This document shows positions 1-11,602 of a stretch of DNA of 64,000 nucleotides, piece by piece. A program made the translations under genes and the position numbers. The stretch spans positions 1-64,000 of the forward strand of contig NZ_BAZS01000019.1 of the NCBI RefSeq assembly GCF_001310895.1, in the 5' to 3' direction. Each line of letters begins with the position of its first letter. The first letter of the stretch is position 1. The notes beneath the pieces were generated by a model. The model worked only from the letters and a program-made list of their open reading frames with translations. It had not been told where the DNA came from and did no database searches. The stretch is from Virgibacillus halodenitrificans JCM 12304 (lineage in GTDB: Bacteria > Bacillota > Bacilli > Bacillales > Amphibacillaceae).

Positions 1-56
1 TTCGTAGTTTATCTATTTTCCGAAGCATTGCATAACCCTAGTATATTTAACTAAAT

Positions 57-92
57 AAAAAGACACGAACATAAATTTGTTCGTGTCTTTTT
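57..92 (-). terminator. Intrinsic terminator after rnjA
   Basis: A 14-bp inverted repeat (arms around 57-70 and 79-92, 8-nt loop) lies just past the rnjA stop. On the minus strand it is followed by a T-rich tract, so it should end the rpoY-rnjA transcript; the plus strand is also T-rich after it. Confidence 0.75.
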
Positions 93-98
93 CTATAT

Positions 99-1766
99 TT
101 ATACTTCCATAATAATTGGTAATACCATTGGTCGACGTTTTGTTCTTTCATATAAGAATGGAGCGATTGTATCAGTAATCTCATTTTTGATCTCTGACCA
201 TTGGGTCGTTTTTCTTTCCATCACTTTATTCAAATGTTTAGCAACAAGTTTTTGTGCTTCATTAATTAAATCCTCAGATTCTCGCATATATACGAAGCCG
301 CGAGAGATAATATCAGGACCTGATGCAATTTTAAATTCTTTCATATTAATACTTACAACTACAATTACCAGACCTTCTTCAGAAAGAATTCTTCGATCTC
401 GTAATACGATATTTCCTATATCGCCAATTCCGCTTCCATCTACATACACGGAACCAGAAGGGATCTTACCTGCAATAGCTGCACTATCCTTACCAAGTGC
501 TAGAACATCCCCATTGTCCATAACAAAGGACTGTGAAGGGTCTACATCACAAGCAGCGGCAAGTTTAATATGTTCCTTGAGCATTCTGTATTCCCCGTGA
601 ATTGGTAAGAAATATTTCGGTTTAATTAGTCTGAGCATTAGCTTTTGTTCTTCTTGGCTTCCATGACCAGATGTATGAATGTTGCTTAGCTTGCCATGAA
701 TAACATCTGCTCCTGCACGATACAATTTATTAATTGTTCTGCCAACACTTACTGTATTTCCAGGGATTGGTGATGAGGAAAATACAACAGTGTCTCCAGG
801 TATAATCTGAATTTGTCGATGCGTCCCGTTCGCAATTCGAGAAAGGGCAGCCATTGGTTCACCTTGAGAACCAGTACATAAAATTGTTACTTCCTGGGCT
901 GGAAAACGATTAATTTGATTTGCTTCAATGAACGTATCTTTAGGAGCCTGAATATAACCTAATTCTTGTCCAAGATTGATTGCTGATTCCATGCTACGGC
1001 CAAAGACAGCTACTTTTCGATTATGTTTGACAGCAGCTTCTACTACTTGTTGTAACCGATATATATTAGAGGCAAAGGTAGCAAATATCAATCTTCCATC
1101 TACTCTACTGAATATATCATTTATACTATCGCCAACAACTCGTTCGGACATGGTAAAGCCCGGTACTTCACTGTTGGTACTATCTGAAAGTAAGCAAAGT
1201 ACGCCTTCTTTGCCTATTTCTGCCATTTTGGTAAGATTTGCTGGCTCTCCTACAGGGGTGAAGTCGAATTTGAAGTCACCAGTGTGTACGATGTTACCAG
1301 GAGGGGTTTTAACTACAATACCAAATGAATCAGGAATACTATGTGTTGTCCTGAAGAAACTAACGGATGTTTTTCGGAATTTAATAATATCGTCTTCTTT
1401 TAATGGGTTTAATTTTGCATTTCGTAATAAACCATGTTCCTCAAGTTTATTACGTATTAAGCCGAGCGCGAGTTTACCGGCATATATAGGCACATTAATT
1501 TCACGGAGAAGATATGGAATCCCCCCAATATGGTCTTCGTGTCCGTGCGTTACGAACAATCCTTTTATTTTATCTTGGTTTTGCACCAAATAGGTATAAT
1601 CAGGGATGACGTAATCAATTCCCAATAGTTCATCTTCGGGAAATTTGATGCCGGCATCAATAAGAATAATCTCATCCTGGAATTGGACACCATACGTATT
1701 TTTACCAATTTCCCCGAGACCACCTAGTGCAAAAACTGCTGCTTGGTCATTTTTTACAAACTTCAT
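99..1766 (-). CDS. rnjA: Ribonuclease J1
   Basis: RNase J1 is a metallo-beta-lactamase-fold ribonuclease with 5'-3' exonuclease and endonuclease activity that drives mRNA turnover and 16S/scRNA maturation in Bacillaceae. The 555-residue product is full length for the family. The zinc-binding motif HGHEDH is seen at residues 74-79, followed by the beta-CASP region and the C-terminal domain ending in [12 protein letters not shown]. It lies 3 nt downstream of rpoY and has its own ribosome binding site (GGAGAA), so the two are an operon as in B. subtilis. In B. subtilis RNase J1 is a partner of GapA-SR1P; a likely SR1P gene is in this window near 12.4 kb. Confidence 0.97.
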   Translation of the reverse strand: MKFVKNDQAAVFALGGLGEIGKNTYGVQFQDEIILIDAGIKFPEDELLGIDYVIPDYTYLVQNQDKIKGLFVTHGHEDHIGGIPYLLREINVPIYAGKLALGLIRNKLEEHGLLRNAKLNPLKEDDIIKFRKTSVSFFRTTHSIPDSFGIVVKTPPGNIVHTGDFKFDFTPVGEPANLTKMAEIGKEGVLCLLSDSTNSEVPGFTMSERVVGDSINDIFSRVDGRLIFATFASNIYRLQQVVEAAVKHNRKVAVFGRSMESAINLGQELGYIQAPKDTFIEANQINRFPAQEVTILCTGSQGEPMAALSRIANGTHRQIQIIPGDTVVFSSSPIPGNTVSVGRTINKLYRAGADVIHGKLSNIHTSGHGSQEEQKLMLRLIKPKYFLPIHGEYRMLKEHIKLAAACDVDPSQSFVMDNGDVLALGKDSAAIAGKIPSGSVYVDGSGIGDIGNIVLRDRRILSEEGLVIVVVSINMKEFKIASGPDIISRGFVYMRESEDLINEAQKLVAKHLNKVMERKTTQWSEIKNEITDTIAPFLYERTKRRPMVLPIIMEV

Positions 1767-1769
1767 TGT

Positions 1770-1979
1770 TTATACATTCTCCAATTTAAAATGTTCAGAT
1801 TGCTTTTCATATTCCAGATGTGCCTTATCCAGTTCATGAACATACTCAATATTATAATTACGATCACTTAATTTAGACCGAACTTCCCGCACAGACTCGG
1901 CTTCTACATAGGTACTTAATGTTCTTTCACGAACAGGTATTTCACCAGGTAATTCCTGATATAAAACTTTAAAAATCAT
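1770..1979 (-). CDS. rpoY: RNA polymerase epsilon subunit (DUF1447, YkzG)
   Basis: This is the small epsilon subunit of Firmicute RNA polymerase, known in B. subtilis as YkzG/RpoY. The 69-residue product begins [20 protein letters not shown], typical for this short acidic family, and has the usual size. It is directly upstream of rnjA with a 3-nt gap, the same operon as in B. subtilis. A ribosome binding site (AGGAGAG) precedes the ATG. Identification rests on sequence character plus conserved neighbourhood. Confidence 0.93.
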   Translation of the reverse strand: MIFKVLYQELPGEIPVRERTLSTYVEAESVREVRSKLSDRNYNIEYVHELDKAHLEYEKQSEHFKLENV

Positions 1980-2118
1980 CTCATCTCTCCTATCAATTTT
2001 TCATTTCTATTTTAATATGAAAACACATATATTTTCTAATCCGTCTTATCCGTCATTAATATTGTTTGTTAAATCCGTACTCCCATTTTAACAACTTTCC
2101 CCTTAGCGATTGGTACTC

Positions 2119-2214
2119 TTATTGGCAGTCTTTCTCACAAGTTGTAGGTACTCGTCCTTGGCCTAAAAAATCTTTCCAACGTTTCTTAAGCTTTTCTTTT
2201 AGGCGTTTTAACAT
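2119..2214 (-). CDS. Possible 31-residue basic peptide
   Basis: A short minus-strand reading frame, MLKRLKEKLKKRWKDFLG followed by QGRVPTTCEKDCQ. The first half is strongly basic and amphipathic, the end carries two cysteines four residues apart. An AAAGGAG ribosome binding site lies about 12 nt before the ATG, longer than ideal; a second ATG seven bases nearer opens only a four-residue frame. It sits in the gap between rpoY and the HAD gene. I do not recognise a family; coding status is uncertain. Confidence 0.4.
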   Translation of the reverse strand: MLKRLKEKLKKRWKDFLGQGRVPTTCEKDCQ

Positions 2215-2359
2215 GGGGACATACAGCTCCTTTCATATATTAAGAAAAGCAGCAAAACATTCTACCGTCCAATCCCTCTTATTTATAGTATAGTATGATT
2301 TAAGGAATTTTGAAATAAAAATACATTATTTATAGAAATATTTTTTTTTGCGTCCTTTA

Positions 2360-2388
2360 CTGAACTTTAGTTAAATCATTGTTATACT
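2360..2388 (+). promoter_or_regulatory. Candidate extended -10 promoter of the HAD gene
   Basis: TATACT at 2383-2388 is preceded by TG one base upstream (TGTTATACT), an extended -10 element. The -35 region is poor (CTGAAC). The start codon follows about 55 nt downstream. The same TGTTATACT string precedes ykyA and ftsW in this window. Confidence 0.4.
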
Positions 2389-2442
2389 TATTTTTTACAG
2401 AGAATAGATTCTTATACATTAATTGAAGAGGTGTTGTATATT

Positions 2443-3213
2443 ATGAAAAAAATTGTCTTTTTTGATATAGATGGAACGCTTTTAAATCATGAAAAAGAAA
2501 TTCCCTCGTCAACAAAGCTAGCTATTGAAGAATTGAAAAACAATGATGTCTATGTTGCTATTGCAACAGGAAGGGCTCCCTTTATGTTTACTTCGCTAAG
2601 AGAAGAGCTTGGGGTTGACTCTTTCGTTAGTTTTAATGGTCAATATGTCATGTTCGAAGGAAAGGTTATCTATGAGAACCCTCTGGGTCAAAAAGAATTA
2701 ACTATGCTTTATGAGCAAGCATCCACCAAAAACTTCCCAATGGTCTTTATGAATGAGAAGGAAATGAAAGCTTCTGAAAATGAACATCCTTTTATCAGTA
2801 AAAGTCTTGGTAGCTTAAAACATGATTACCCGGAGGTTGACCTTACATTTAAGGATAAAAATAAAATATACCAGGCATTATTATTTTGTGAAGAAAACGA
2901 AGAAGTTCCATTTATACCCAAAGATGATGCCTATCACTTTATTCGCTGGCATGATTACTCATGTGATGTTTTGCCTGGGGGAGGCTCCAAAGCAGTCGGA
3001 GTAAAAAAAATTGTGGAAGCAAGCGGGTTGAAACTTGAGAACTCTTTTGCTTTTGGGGACGGGCTTAACGATATTGAGATGATAAAGGAAGTAGGCATCG
3101 GCGTTTCTATGGGAAATGGCGTACTACCTCTTAAAGAAATTGCAGATTATGTAACTGATAATGTAGATGAAAATGGAATTTATAATGGATTAAAACATTT
3201 AGGTCTCATTTAA
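2443..3213 (+). CDS. ykrA: HAD-superfamily Cof-type phosphatase (YkrA-like)
   Basis: A cytosolic HAD phosphatase of the Cof/sugar-phosphatase group; the natural substrate is not evident from sequence. Motif I FFDIDGTLL is at residues 5-13, and the C-terminal metal-binding motif FGDGLNDIEM is near residue 205-215. Length 256 residues is normal for the family. The ATG at 2443 is chosen because GAAGAGGTG lies about 9 nt before it; an upstream GTG at 2431 overlaps that ribosome binding site. Its position next to rnjA and peptide deformylase matches ykrA of B. subtilis. Confidence 0.85.
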   Translation: MKKIVFFDIDGTLLNHEKEIPSSTKLAIEELKNNDVYVAIATGRAPFMFTSLREELGVDSFVSFNGQYVMFEGKVIYENPLGQKELTMLYEQASTKNFPMVFMNEKEMKASENEHPFISKSLGSLKHDYPEVDLTFKDKNKIYQALLFCEENEEVPFIPKDDAYHFIRWHDYSCDVLPGGGSKAVGVKKIVEASGLKLENSFAFGDGLNDIEMIKEVGIGVSMGNGVLPLKEIADYVTDNVDENGIYNGLKHLGLI

Positions 3214-3256
3214 AGTAAGTTTTGTTTAATCTTCATTTCAAAAGATACAGCATAAC

Positions 3257-3290
3257 AAAAGCAAAGCTACTCAATATTGACTAGCTTTGC
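3257..3290 (-). terminator. Terminator between ykrA and def
   Basis: A 9-bp perfect inverted repeat (GCAAAGCTA at 3261-3269, TAGCTTTGC at 3282-3290). On the minus strand it is followed by TTTTGTT, so it probably ends def mRNA; it can also act on ykrA transcripts. Confidence 0.6.
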
Positions 3291-3327
3291 TAGATATTTG
3301 TAATTGTATATAAATTTTCAAACCCAT

Positions 3328-3356
3328 TAATACTACTAATACTACTAATACTACTG
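3328..3356. repeat. Three-copy 9-bp tandem repeat
   Basis: AATACTACT is repeated three times head to tail just beyond the def stop codon. It lies in the def 3' untranslated region, before the terminator. Small tandem repeats of this kind are prone to copy-number change; no function is evident. Confidence 0.8.
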
Positions 3357-3368
3357 ATTTAGTTACTA

Positions 3369-3920
3369 TTATTCCACTGGGTTCGCATTTTCAGGAGTTA
3401 TAAAAGGGTTCTCTTTATTTATATGATCATAAAACATGATCCCATTAAGGTGGTCGATTTCATGCTGTACCACGATGGCAGCATAACCTTTTAGCCTTAA
3501 TTTAATTGGATTATTTTCTTTGTCGATTGCCTTCACAGTGATTCTGGCATTCCGAGGGACATAACCCTCCACATTTCTGTCTACAGACAAGCAACCTTCT
3601 CCGGATGAGAGATAAGATTTTTCTACAGAATGACTAATTATTTTCGGGTTTGCAAGAGCGTAGCTGTAGTGTTTGCCATCAGGGTCTTCAAAATGAACAG
3701 CAATCAGACGTTTGTTAATCCCCAATTGTGGAGCTGCAAGTCCTACTCCCGCACGTAAGTCATATTTAGCAGCAATTTCTTCATCCTGACTATTTTTTAA
3801 AAAGGTAAGCATATCATTTAATAATACTTTATTTTCTTGATTTAACGGTGTTTCTACACTTTCAGCCACCGTTCTCAACGATTTATGCCCTTCTCGAACA
3901 ATGTCTTTCATAGTTATCAT
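3369..3920 (-). CDS. def: Peptide deformylase (DefB/YkrB type)
   Basis: Removes the formyl group from N-terminal methionine of nascent proteins, a metalloenzyme acting at the ribosome exit. All three family motifs are present: [10 protein letters not shown] near residues 58-67, EGCLSV with the metal cysteine at residue 110, and QHEIDHLNG with H153, E154 and H157. The 183-residue length and the inserted segment typical of the Bacillus YkrB form fit. The start [12 protein letters not shown] matches the usual family start. It is monocistronic and convergent with the HAD gene. Confidence 0.97.
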   Translation of the reverse strand: MITMKDIVREGHKSLRTVAESVETPLNQENKVLLNDMLTFLKNSQDEEIAAKYDLRAGVGLAAPQLGINKRLIAVHFEDPDGKHYSYALANPKIISHSVEKSYLSSGEGCLSVDRNVEGYVPRNARITVKAIDKENNPIKLRLKGYAAIVVQHEIDHLNGIMFYDHINKENPFITPENANPVE

Positions 3921-4045
3921 TTCATGCCACTCCCATTTCTTATCATTTGAACTTGCTTCCTATTTTATCATAACATGACCTTATTAATCATAGATTAAAA
4001 ATAGAACCATCTATATTTGAATTAGACAGGCTGTTATCTATTCTA

Positions 4046-4054
4046 TGTTATACT
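4046..4054 (+). promoter_or_regulatory. Extended -10 element of ykyA
   Basis: TGTTATACT, a TGn-TATACT extended -10, lies 37 nt before the ykyA start. No strong -35 box is at 17 nt spacing. Confidence 0.45.
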
Positions 4055-4090
4055 AAAAAAACAACCAGGAATTATAGGAGGTACTATGGG

Positions 4091-4783
4091 ATGAGACGTG
4101 TACAAACAATAGGCTTTATACTTGTTATATGCTTGATTTTATTAGCTTCTTGTAGTGGGAAGAGTACAGAAGAGAAAATCCACAGTCAATTGGAAGAAGC
4201 CGTGAATAAGGAAGAAGTTTTTGAAGAACAACAAGAACCTATTACGGACTTAGAGAAGAAAGAACAGGAATTATATAATCAGATTATTGATTTGAGTATG
4301 GATGATTTTGATAAAATTAAAAATTTGTCAGAGAAAGCTATTAGTGTAATTAATGAACGCTCAGATAAAATCGCTACTGAAAAAGAAAGTATGGAATCTT
4401 CAAAAGAAGAATTTAAAAAAGCTGAAGAGCTAATTGGTAAATTGGAGGATTCTAAATTAAAGAAAAAAGGTCAGGAATTAGTTGAAGTAATGAATAACCG
4501 ATATGATGTTTATTCTAAACTTAATAAAGCTTACAATACGTCATTAAAGCTGGAAAAAGAAATGTATAAAATGCTACAAAAAGAAGATGTTGAACAACAA
4601 GAGTTAACTAAAAAGATAGAAAAAATTAATCAAAGTTACGAAAAAGTACTAAACTATAACAAAAAGTTCAACGAATATACTGTTGAGTATAATGCAATCA
4701 AAAAAGACTTTTATGAACTAGCTGAGATGAATGTAAACTATGAAGATAATCCTGCTGGAGATGATTCAGCTGAGAAAAAATAA
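4091..4783 (+). CDS. ykyA: YkyA family lipoprotein
   Basis: A predicted surface lipoprotein of unknown function, 230 residues. A hydrophobic signal ends in the lipobox LLASC with the lipid-modified cysteine at residue 21. The mature part is charged and predicted to be almost entirely helical, with long coiled-coil-like stretches rich in Lys and Glu. AGGAGGT precedes the ATG at 4091; an ATG five bases earlier is out of frame and stops at once. Position between def and pdhA equals ykyA in B. subtilis. Confidence 0.88.
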   Translation: MRRVQTIGFILVICLILLASCSGKSTEEKIHSQLEEAVNKEEVFEEQQEPITDLEKKEQELYNQIIDLSMDDFDKIKNLSEKAISVINERSDKIATEKESMESSKEEFKKAEELIGKLEDSKLKKKGQELVEVMNNRYDVYSKLNKAYNTSLKLEKEMYKMLQKEDVEQQELTKKIEKINQSYEKVLNYNKKFNEYTVEYNAIKKDFYELAEMNVNYEDNPAGDDSAEKK

Positions 4784-4797
4784 TACTGAAATATCGG

Positions 4798-4829
4798 AAC
4801 TGTATCTTAACAAAGGTGCAGTTTTTTTG
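4798..4829 (+). terminator. Terminator of ykyA
   Basis: An 11-bp stem with G-U pairs (AACTGTATCTT and AAGGTGCAGTT), 4-nt loop and a run of seven T. Confidence 0.8.
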
Positions 4830-6225
<1,396 letters not shown>

Positions 6226-6228
6226 ATC

Positions 6229-7206
6229 ATGGCACAAATGACAATGATTCAAGCAATTACTGACGCAATGCGCACAGAATTAAAAAACGACGAAAATGTG
6301 TTGGTTTTTGGAGAAGACGTTGGCCAAAATGGTGGCGTGTTCCGTGCAACAGAAGGACTACAAGATGAATTCGGAGAAGAACGTGTATTTGACACGCCTC
6401 TAGCCGAATCAGGCATTGGTGGTCTTTCAATTGGGCTGGCGTTGCAAGGTTATCGACCAGTGCCGGAAATCCAATTCTTCGGCTTCGTATATGAAGTAAT
6501 GGACTCAATTAATGGTCAAATGGCTAGAATGAGATATCGTTCAGGTGGTACACATACTTCACCAATTACAATTCGTTCACCATTTGGAGGTGGAGTTCAT
6601 ACTCCAGAACTACACGCAGATTCCTTAGAAGGTTTAATTGCTCAGCAACCTGGTATAAAGGTCGTAATTCCTTCCACGCCTTATGATGCCAAAGGACTTT
6701 TAATTTCATCTATTCGAGATAACGATCCTGTTCTATTTTTAGAACACATGAAATTATACCGTTCTTTCCGTGGTGAAGTACCTGAAGAAGAATATACTAT
6801 TGACTTAAGTAAAGCGGATGTAAAAAGAGAAGGTAAAGATGTAACATTAATAGCATATGGCGCAATGGTTCACGCTTCTTTAAAAGCAGCAGAGGAAATG
6901 GAGAAAGACGGTATTAACGCAGAAGTAATTGATCTGCGAACTGTATCGCCAATTGATATTGATACGATTGTTGAATCTGTTAAGAAGACAAACCGTGTAG
7001 TAGTAGTGCAAGAAGCTCAACGTCAGGCCGGAGTAGCTGCTAATGTAGTAGCTGAAATTCAAGAACGAGCTATATTACATTTAGAAGCACCAGTGCTTCG
7101 TGTAACTGCACCTGACACTGTATATTCTTTTTCTGCTGCCGAGGAAGTATGGTTGCCAAATCACAAGGATATTATAGAAAAAGTAAATCAAGTATTGAAT
7201 TTTTAA
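6229..7206 (+). CDS. pdhB: Pyruvate dehydrogenase E1 beta subunit
   Basis: Partner of PdhA in the E1 alpha2-beta2 heterotetramer of the cytosolic pyruvate dehydrogenase complex. The 325-residue product shows the typical transketolase-like pyrimidine-binding fold: [15 protein letters not shown] near the start, [12 protein letters not shown], and the C-terminal [11 protein letters not shown] and [16 protein letters not shown] regions. AAGGAG lies within the end of pdhA, 3 nt separates the repaired pdhA stop from this ATG, indicating translational coupling. Full length. Confidence 0.97.
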   Translation: MAQMTMIQAITDAMRTELKNDENVLVFGEDVGQNGGVFRATEGLQDEFGEERVFDTPLAESGIGGLSIGLALQGYRPVPEIQFFGFVYEVMDSINGQMARMRYRSGGTHTSPITIRSPFGGGVHTPELHADSLEGLIAQQPGIKVVIPSTPYDAKGLLISSIRDNDPVLFLEHMKLYRSFRGEVPEEEYTIDLSKADVKREGKDVTLIAYGAMVHASLKAAEEMEKDGINAEVIDLRTVSPIDIDTIVESVKKTNRVVVVQEAQRQAGVAANVVAEIQERAILHLEAPVLRVTAPDTVYSFSAAEEVWLPNHKDIIEKVNQVLNF

Positions 7207-7230
7207 TAAAACGAACAGGAGGTCGTCATA

Positions 7231-8538
7231 ATGGCATATGTATTTAAATTGCCTGATATTGGTGAAGGAATCCATGAGGGTGAAATTGTTAAATGGTTTA
7301 TCAAAGAAGGCGATGAAATTAAAGAAGATGATGTTTTATGTGAAGTGCAAAATGATAAAGCTGTCGTAGAAATTCCATCTCCTGTGGACGGCACAGTTAA
7401 AAAACTGCATGTAGATGAAGGTACTGTTGCAGTTGTTGGGGACTCGTTGATTACATTTGATGCTGAAGGTTATGAATCTGACGAGCCAGAAGAAGAGGAA
7501 CAAAAAGAATCAGAAGAGCAAACTTCCGAAGATAGTAAAAAAGAAGAAAAGAAAGAGGAGAAAGAAGAAAAGAGCACTTCTCCTAAAAAAGAAAAGTCAG
7601 AGACTTCAAATTCAGATGAGCGTGTTATTGCTATGCCATCTGTACGGAAATATGCACGCGATCATGAAATAGATATTCATGAAGTAACTGGTTCCGGGAA
7701 AAATGGCAGGGTTCTGAAAGAAGATGTAGATAAATATCTTAGTGGTGATCAAGCTACAACTAATGAGCAAGAAGAGCCTAGTGAAGCAGAAGCCACTGAA
7801 AGCACATCTCAACCAGCTTCTGCACCTAAAGGGGAATATCCTGAATCACGAGAAAAAATGAGTGGTATCCGTAAAGCAATCGCAAGCGCAATGGTTAATT
7901 CAAAAACAAAAGCTCCTCATGTTACTTTAATGGATGAGGTTGATGTAACTGAGCTTGTGGCGCATCGTAAGAAATTTAAAGCTGTAGCTGCTGAACAGGA
8001 AATTAAATTAACTTATCTTCCTTATGTAGCTAAGGCATTAGTTTCTGCATCTAAGAAATTTCCTATTTTAAATGCAGCAGTGGATGATGAAACAAACGAA
8101 ATTATTCACAAGCATTATTATAATATTGGTATCGCAGCAGATACTGAAAAAGGATTGCTTGTTCCAGTAGTTAAAGACGCCGATCGTAAATCTATTTTTG
8201 CTATTTCACAGGAAATTAATGAATTGGCAGAAAAGGCTCGAAGTGGTAAACTAACATCTGAAGAGATGAAGGGTGCATCAAATACAATTACAAATATTGG
8301 TTCTGCCGGTGGACAATGGTTTACACCAGTTCTTAATTATCCAGAAGCAATTATTTTGGGTATTGGTCGAATTGCCGAGAAGCCAATTGTACGTGATGGA
8401 GAAATTGTGATTGCACCTGTCCTTGCATTATCACTAAGCTTTGATCATCGCATTGTCGATGGAGCAACCGCACAGCTGGCTCTAAATCAAATAAAGCGAC
8501 TATTGAACGATCCACAATTAATTATGATGGAGGCGTAA
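7231..8538 (+). CDS. pdhC: Dihydrolipoamide acetyltransferase (E2) of pyruvate dehydrogenase
   Basis: Core of the complex: accepts the acetyl group on a lipoyl arm and passes it to CoA. Domains in order: one lipoyl domain (residues 1-80, lipoyl lysine K43 in NDKAVVE), a long Glu/Lys-rich linker (about 85-130), a peripheral-subunit-binding domain (about 132-170, [14 protein letters not shown]), a second linker rich in Glu, Ala and Ser, and the catalytic domain with [10 protein letters not shown] (H406, D410). 435 residues is normal. AGGAGG ribosome binding site. The acidic linker is more charged than the Ala/Pro linker of many E2 proteins, in line with a salt-adapted lifestyle. Confidence 0.97.
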   Translation: MAYVFKLPDIGEGIHEGEIVKWFIKEGDEIKEDDVLCEVQNDKAVVEIPSPVDGTVKKLHVDEGTVAVVGDSLITFDAEGYESDEPEEEEQKESEEQTSEDSKKEEKKEEKEEKSTSPKKEKSETSNSDERVIAMPSVRKYARDHEIDIHEVTGSGKNGRVLKEDVDKYLSGDQATTNEQEEPSEAEATESTSQPASAPKGEYPESREKMSGIRKAIASAMVNSKTKAPHVTLMDEVDVTELVAHRKKFKAVAAEQEIKLTYLPYVAKALVSASKKFPILNAAVDDETNEIIHKHYYNIGIAADTEKGLLVPVVKDADRKSIFAISQEINELAEKARSGKLTSEEMKGASNTITNIGSAGGQWFTPVLNYPEAIILGIGRIAEKPIVRDGEIVIAPVLALSLSFDHRIVDGATAQLALNQIKRLLNDPQLIMMEA

Positions 8539-8541
8539 ATT

Positions 8542-9951
8542 ATGGTAGTAGGAGATTTTCCAATTGAAGTAGATACAATGGTTGTAGGAGCAGGCCCAGG
8601 CGGTTACGTTGCCGCTATTCGCGCTGCACAGCTTGGCCAAAAAGTCACCATTGTAGAAAAAGGTACCCTTGGTGGTGTATGTCTTAACGTTGGGTGTATC
8701 CCATCAAAAGCACTTATTCAAGCCGGACATCTAACAGAGTACGCTCATGGAAACGAAGAGTTAGGAATTAAATCAGAAAACGTAACAGTTGATTTTTCTA
8801 AAGTTCAAGAATGGAAAGGAAAAGTAGTAAATAAATTAACATCAGGTGTTGAAGGACTTTTAAAAGGTAATAAGGTTGATATCGTTAAAGGTGAGGTTTA
8901 TTTTGTTGATAAAAATACAGCAAAAGTAATGGATGAAAAAAATTCTCAGACCTATACATTTAACAACTGTATTATTGCTACAGGTTCAACACCTATAGAA
9001 ATCCCAGGATTCAAGTTCTCTGAGCGTGTGCTTGATTCAACAGGAGCACTAAATCTAAATGAAATCCCTGAGAAAATGGTTGTTATCGGTGGAGGTTATA
9101 TTGGTACTGAACTTGGAACAGCTTACGCTAATTTCGGTACTGAGGTAACAATACTGGAAGGTACAAAAGATATTCTCGGTGGATTTGAAAAGCAAATGAC
9201 TCAAACCGTTAAAAAACGCTTGAAGAAAAAAGGCGTAAAAATAATTACAGAAGCAATGGCCAATGGTGCTGAAGAAACTTCTGACGGTGTTAAAGTGTCA
9301 TATGAAGCTAAAGGTAAAGAAGAAACAATTGAAGCAGATTATGTACTTGTTACTGTAGGTCGACGTCCTAATACAGAGGAAATAGGGCTTGAACAGGTTG
9401 GTATAGATAAAGACGATAAAGGTCGTATTAAAATTGACAAGCAATGTCGTACCTCTGTAGACAATATCTATGCTATTGGTGATATTGTTGAAGGAATGCC
9501 TCTTGCGCATAAAGCTTCCTATGAAGGTAAAGTTGCTGCGGAAGCAATTAGTGGAGAAAAATCAGAAGTTGATTATATCGGAATGCCTGCAGTTGTATTC
9601 TCTGATCCCGAACTGGCTACAGTGGGTTATTCAGAAAAAGATGCAAAAGATGCAGGATACAAAGTAAAGGCTTCTAAATTCCCGTTTGCTGCAAATGGTC
9701 GGGCTCTATCCTTAAATAATAGTGATGGTTTTATGAAGCTAATAACTCGTGAAGAAGACGGGTTAGTAATTGGAGCTCAAATAGCTGGACCTAATGCAAG
9801 TGATATGATTGCCGAATTAGGATTAGCAATTGAAGCAGGAATGACAGCTGAGGATATTGCGCTTACTGTTCATGCACATCCTACACTTGGAGAAATTACT
9901 ATGGAAGCAGCTGAAGTTGCTTTAGGTACACCAGTTCATATGATGAAATAA
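8542..9951 (+). CDS. pdhD: Dihydrolipoamide dehydrogenase (E3)
   Basis: FAD-dependent enzyme that reoxidises dihydrolipoamide with NAD. FAD-binding [10 protein letters not shown] near residues 17-26, redox disulfide in [12 protein letters not shown] (C47, C52), NAD-binding [10 protein letters not shown], second FAD motif [17 protein letters not shown], and the active-site HAHPTLGE (H446, E451). 469 residues. It begins 3 nt after pdhC with the ribosome binding site GGAGG in the pdhC end, and is the last gene of the operon before a hairpin terminator. Confidence 0.97.
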   Translation: MVVGDFPIEVDTMVVGAGPGGYVAAIRAAQLGQKVTIVEKGTLGGVCLNVGCIPSKALIQAGHLTEYAHGNEELGIKSENVTVDFSKVQEWKGKVVNKLTSGVEGLLKGNKVDIVKGEVYFVDKNTAKVMDEKNSQTYTFNNCIIATGSTPIEIPGFKFSERVLDSTGALNLNEIPEKMVVIGGGYIGTELGTAYANFGTEVTILEGTKDILGGFEKQMTQTVKKRLKKKGVKIITEAMANGAEETSDGVKVSYEAKGKEETIEADYVLVTVGRRPNTEEIGLEQVGIDKDDKGRIKIDKQCRTSVDNIYAIGDIVEGMPLAHKASYEGKVAAEAISGEKSEVDYIGMPAVVFSDPELATVGYSEKDAKDAGYKVKASKFPFAANGRALSLNNSDGFMKLITREEDGLVIGAQIAGPNASDMIAELGLAIEAGMTAEDIALTVHAHPTLGEITMEAAEVALGTPVHMMK

Positions 9952-9952
9952 A

Positions 9953-9976
9953 AAAAGGAGCGAAATGCTCTTTTTA
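9953..9976. terminator. Bidirectional terminator of the pdh operon
   Basis: A short stem AAAAGGAGC/GCTCTTTTT with a 5-nt loop directly follows the pdhD stop; the A-tract gives a T-run on the minus strand for the converging lipoprotein gene. Confidence 0.75.
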
Positions 9977-9982
9977 GTGGTC

Positions 9983-10372
9983 TTATTTTTCTACAAATTT
10001 CTCCAATGTATTCACAATCTTTGATTTATCTTGATCACCTGACAGGCGAGAAACAGTTTGACCGTTTTTACTAATAATCAATGTTGTTTCCTCGATTTCT
10101 GATAACCGTGCAGCTTCCTCTTTAGTCATTTCTCCTGTCTGTACATTTTTAAAAGCAGTTGGATACTTAGCTTTTAATTCAATTATCGCATCAATATACA
10201 GATTTCTATTATGATCACTTTTTGCATCAGAAAATAGTGATACATCATAATCTAGTGGCTGAAAAGTAACTACATCTATAACTTTATTATTCGATTTTGC
10301 ACAGCCGGAAAATGGTATTAGAATTAGAATGAATATTAATATAACTATGAGCTTAATTTTCAAGCTAATCAC
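9983..10372 (-). CDS. Small lipoprotein, Slp-like by position
   Basis: 129-residue predicted lipoprotein. A very hydrophobic signal peptide ends in FSGC with the lipidated cysteine at residue 24. The C-terminal half (TTLIISKNGQTVSRLSG, then an amphipathic helix) resembles the last strand-strand-helix part of a thioredoxin fold, but no CxxC is present. In B. subtilis the gene beside pdhD is slp, a small peptidoglycan-associated lipoprotein; this could be its relative although here it points toward pdhD. Function unknown. Confidence 0.75.
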   Translation of the reverse strand: MISLKIKLIVILIFILILIPFSGCAKSNNKVIDVVTFQPLDYDVSLFSDAKSDHNRNLYIDAIIELKAKYPTAFKNVQTGEMTKEEAARLSEIEETTLIISKNGQTVSRLSGDQDKSKIVNTLEKFVEK

Positions 10373-10586
10373 GCCCTTTTGGGAAAAATAAAAGTAGTTA
10401 TTATCATATATTCTTAGTTTAACAAAAAAATATGTCTAATTTAGTCGTGTTATCAGATGGTAAAATAATAGAAATTGGACTGTCTTATTAGTAATATATC
10501 TGTTGTATAAAAAGGTTATGTTTCAAATTAGTTTCTTTTTGGCTTATACTAATTTGTAGAAGGACATCTTAGGGGGAGGCAGAAGG

Positions 10587-11447
10587 ATGAAAAAAGTAGG
10601 AGTATTAGTTTTCATCGTAATCGCTATTGTATTATTGTCAGCATGTAGCAGTACGCCTGAAGAAAGTACACAAGAAAAAAGCACTGATCAAGACAAAGCT
10701 GAGCAACAGGAAGACCAACATTCTGATAGTGAAGAAAAGGAAGAAGAAGGTAAAGAAGCAGAAGAAGTATCAGAGGAAGTGAAAGAACCAAAGTATGAAG
10801 TAACAGAAAAAGCATCCATTGTTCCTATTGACAGTGCGGAAGAAAAAGTAGTGTTAATTACAATCGATGATGCACCCGATAAGTATTCATTGGAAATGGC
10901 CAATAAACTAAAGGAACTTAATGTAAATGCTATATTTTTTGTGAATGGTCATTTTATTGAATCAGAGGAAGGCGCTCAGAAGCTAAAGAAATTACACGAT
11001 ATGGGTTTTATTATTGGCAATCACACTAAAACTCATGCAAATCTTAAAAAAATAACAAAAGAAGAACAGCGAGAGGAAATATTATCTGTAAGTGATCGTG
11101 TTGAGGAAATTATTGGAGAACGTCCATTATTCTTCCGTGCACCTCATGGAGCGAATACTGATTATTCGAGGAAATTAGCTGCTGAAGAAGGTATGACATT
11201 AATGAATTGGACCTATGGTTACGATTATTTTGAACCATATATGGATGCTAATAAATTAGAACAAGCAATGATCAGTGGAGAAGGTCCAGAAGTGGGGGTA
11301 GATTATTCCTTACTTAAACCAGGAGCGAATCTACTAATGCATGACAGAGAATGGACGAACACTGCATTACCTGGAATCATTAAAGGACTCCGAGATAAAG
11401 GATATAAAATGGTGGATCCTGCATTGATTAAAACAAAAAATATGTGA
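10587..11447 (+). CDS. Polysaccharide deacetylase lipoprotein
   Basis: Membrane-anchored NodB-type deacetylase, 286 residues. Signal peptide with lipobox LLSAC (C20); then a low-complexity Glu/Lys/Ser spacer to about residue 68; then the catalytic domain. Motif 1 is TIDDAP (D94, D95; the usual TFDDG is altered), motif 2 HTKTH (H146, H150), motif 3 RAPHG (184-188). These fit a metal-dependent N- or O-deacetylase of peptidoglycan or another wall glycan; the substrate cannot be read from sequence. GGGGGAGG precedes the ATG. Monocistronic with its own terminator. Confidence 0.87.
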   Translation: MKKVGVLVFIVIAIVLLSACSSTPEESTQEKSTDQDKAEQQEDQHSDSEEKEEEGKEAEEVSEEVKEPKYEVTEKASIVPIDSAEEKVVLITIDDAPDKYSLEMANKLKELNVNAIFFVNGHFIESEEGAQKLKKLHDMGFIIGNHTKTHANLKKITKEEQREEILSVSDRVEEIIGERPLFFRAPHGANTDYSRKLAAEEGMTLMNWTYGYDYFEPYMDANKLEQAMISGEGPEVGVDYSLLKPGANLLMHDREWTNTALPGIIKGLRDKGYKMVDPALIKTKNM

Positions 11448-11452
11448 AGTAC

Positions 11453-11507
11453 CCCTGCAATTGGACAGATTTTTTAGCGGAAAATCGTCCTATTGCAGGT
11501 TTTTTTG
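11453..11507 (+). terminator. Terminator of the deacetylase gene
   Basis: Outer stem CCTGCAAT/ATTGCAGG and inner GGAC/GTCC arms followed by seven T. Confidence 0.85.
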
Positions 11508-11602
11508 TTTGCAAAAAAGTTTTTATACAGCAAAGATTATTCCATAATGAGGTAAATAGATATATTGCGACTTAACTTGTGGTGTTTAAAGTGTGAAAAA
11601 TA

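Larger units (their letters stand above)
1980..2442. other. Intergenic region between rpoY and the HAD gene
   Basis: This AT-rich gap separates the divergent rpoY-rnjA operon from the HAD phosphatase gene. Apart from the possible 31-residue minus-strand ORF at 2119-2214 and an extended -10 element near 2380, I see no further gene or repeat in it. Confidence 0.5.

Noticed and set aside
2066-2293. 75-codon plus-strand frame before the HAD gene
   Set aside because: No ribosome binding site and atypical composition; the opposite-strand 31-residue frame is at least preceded by one.
3328-3356. CRISPR-like repeat array after def
   Set aside because: Units are 9 bp head to tail with no spacers; a simple tandem repeat.
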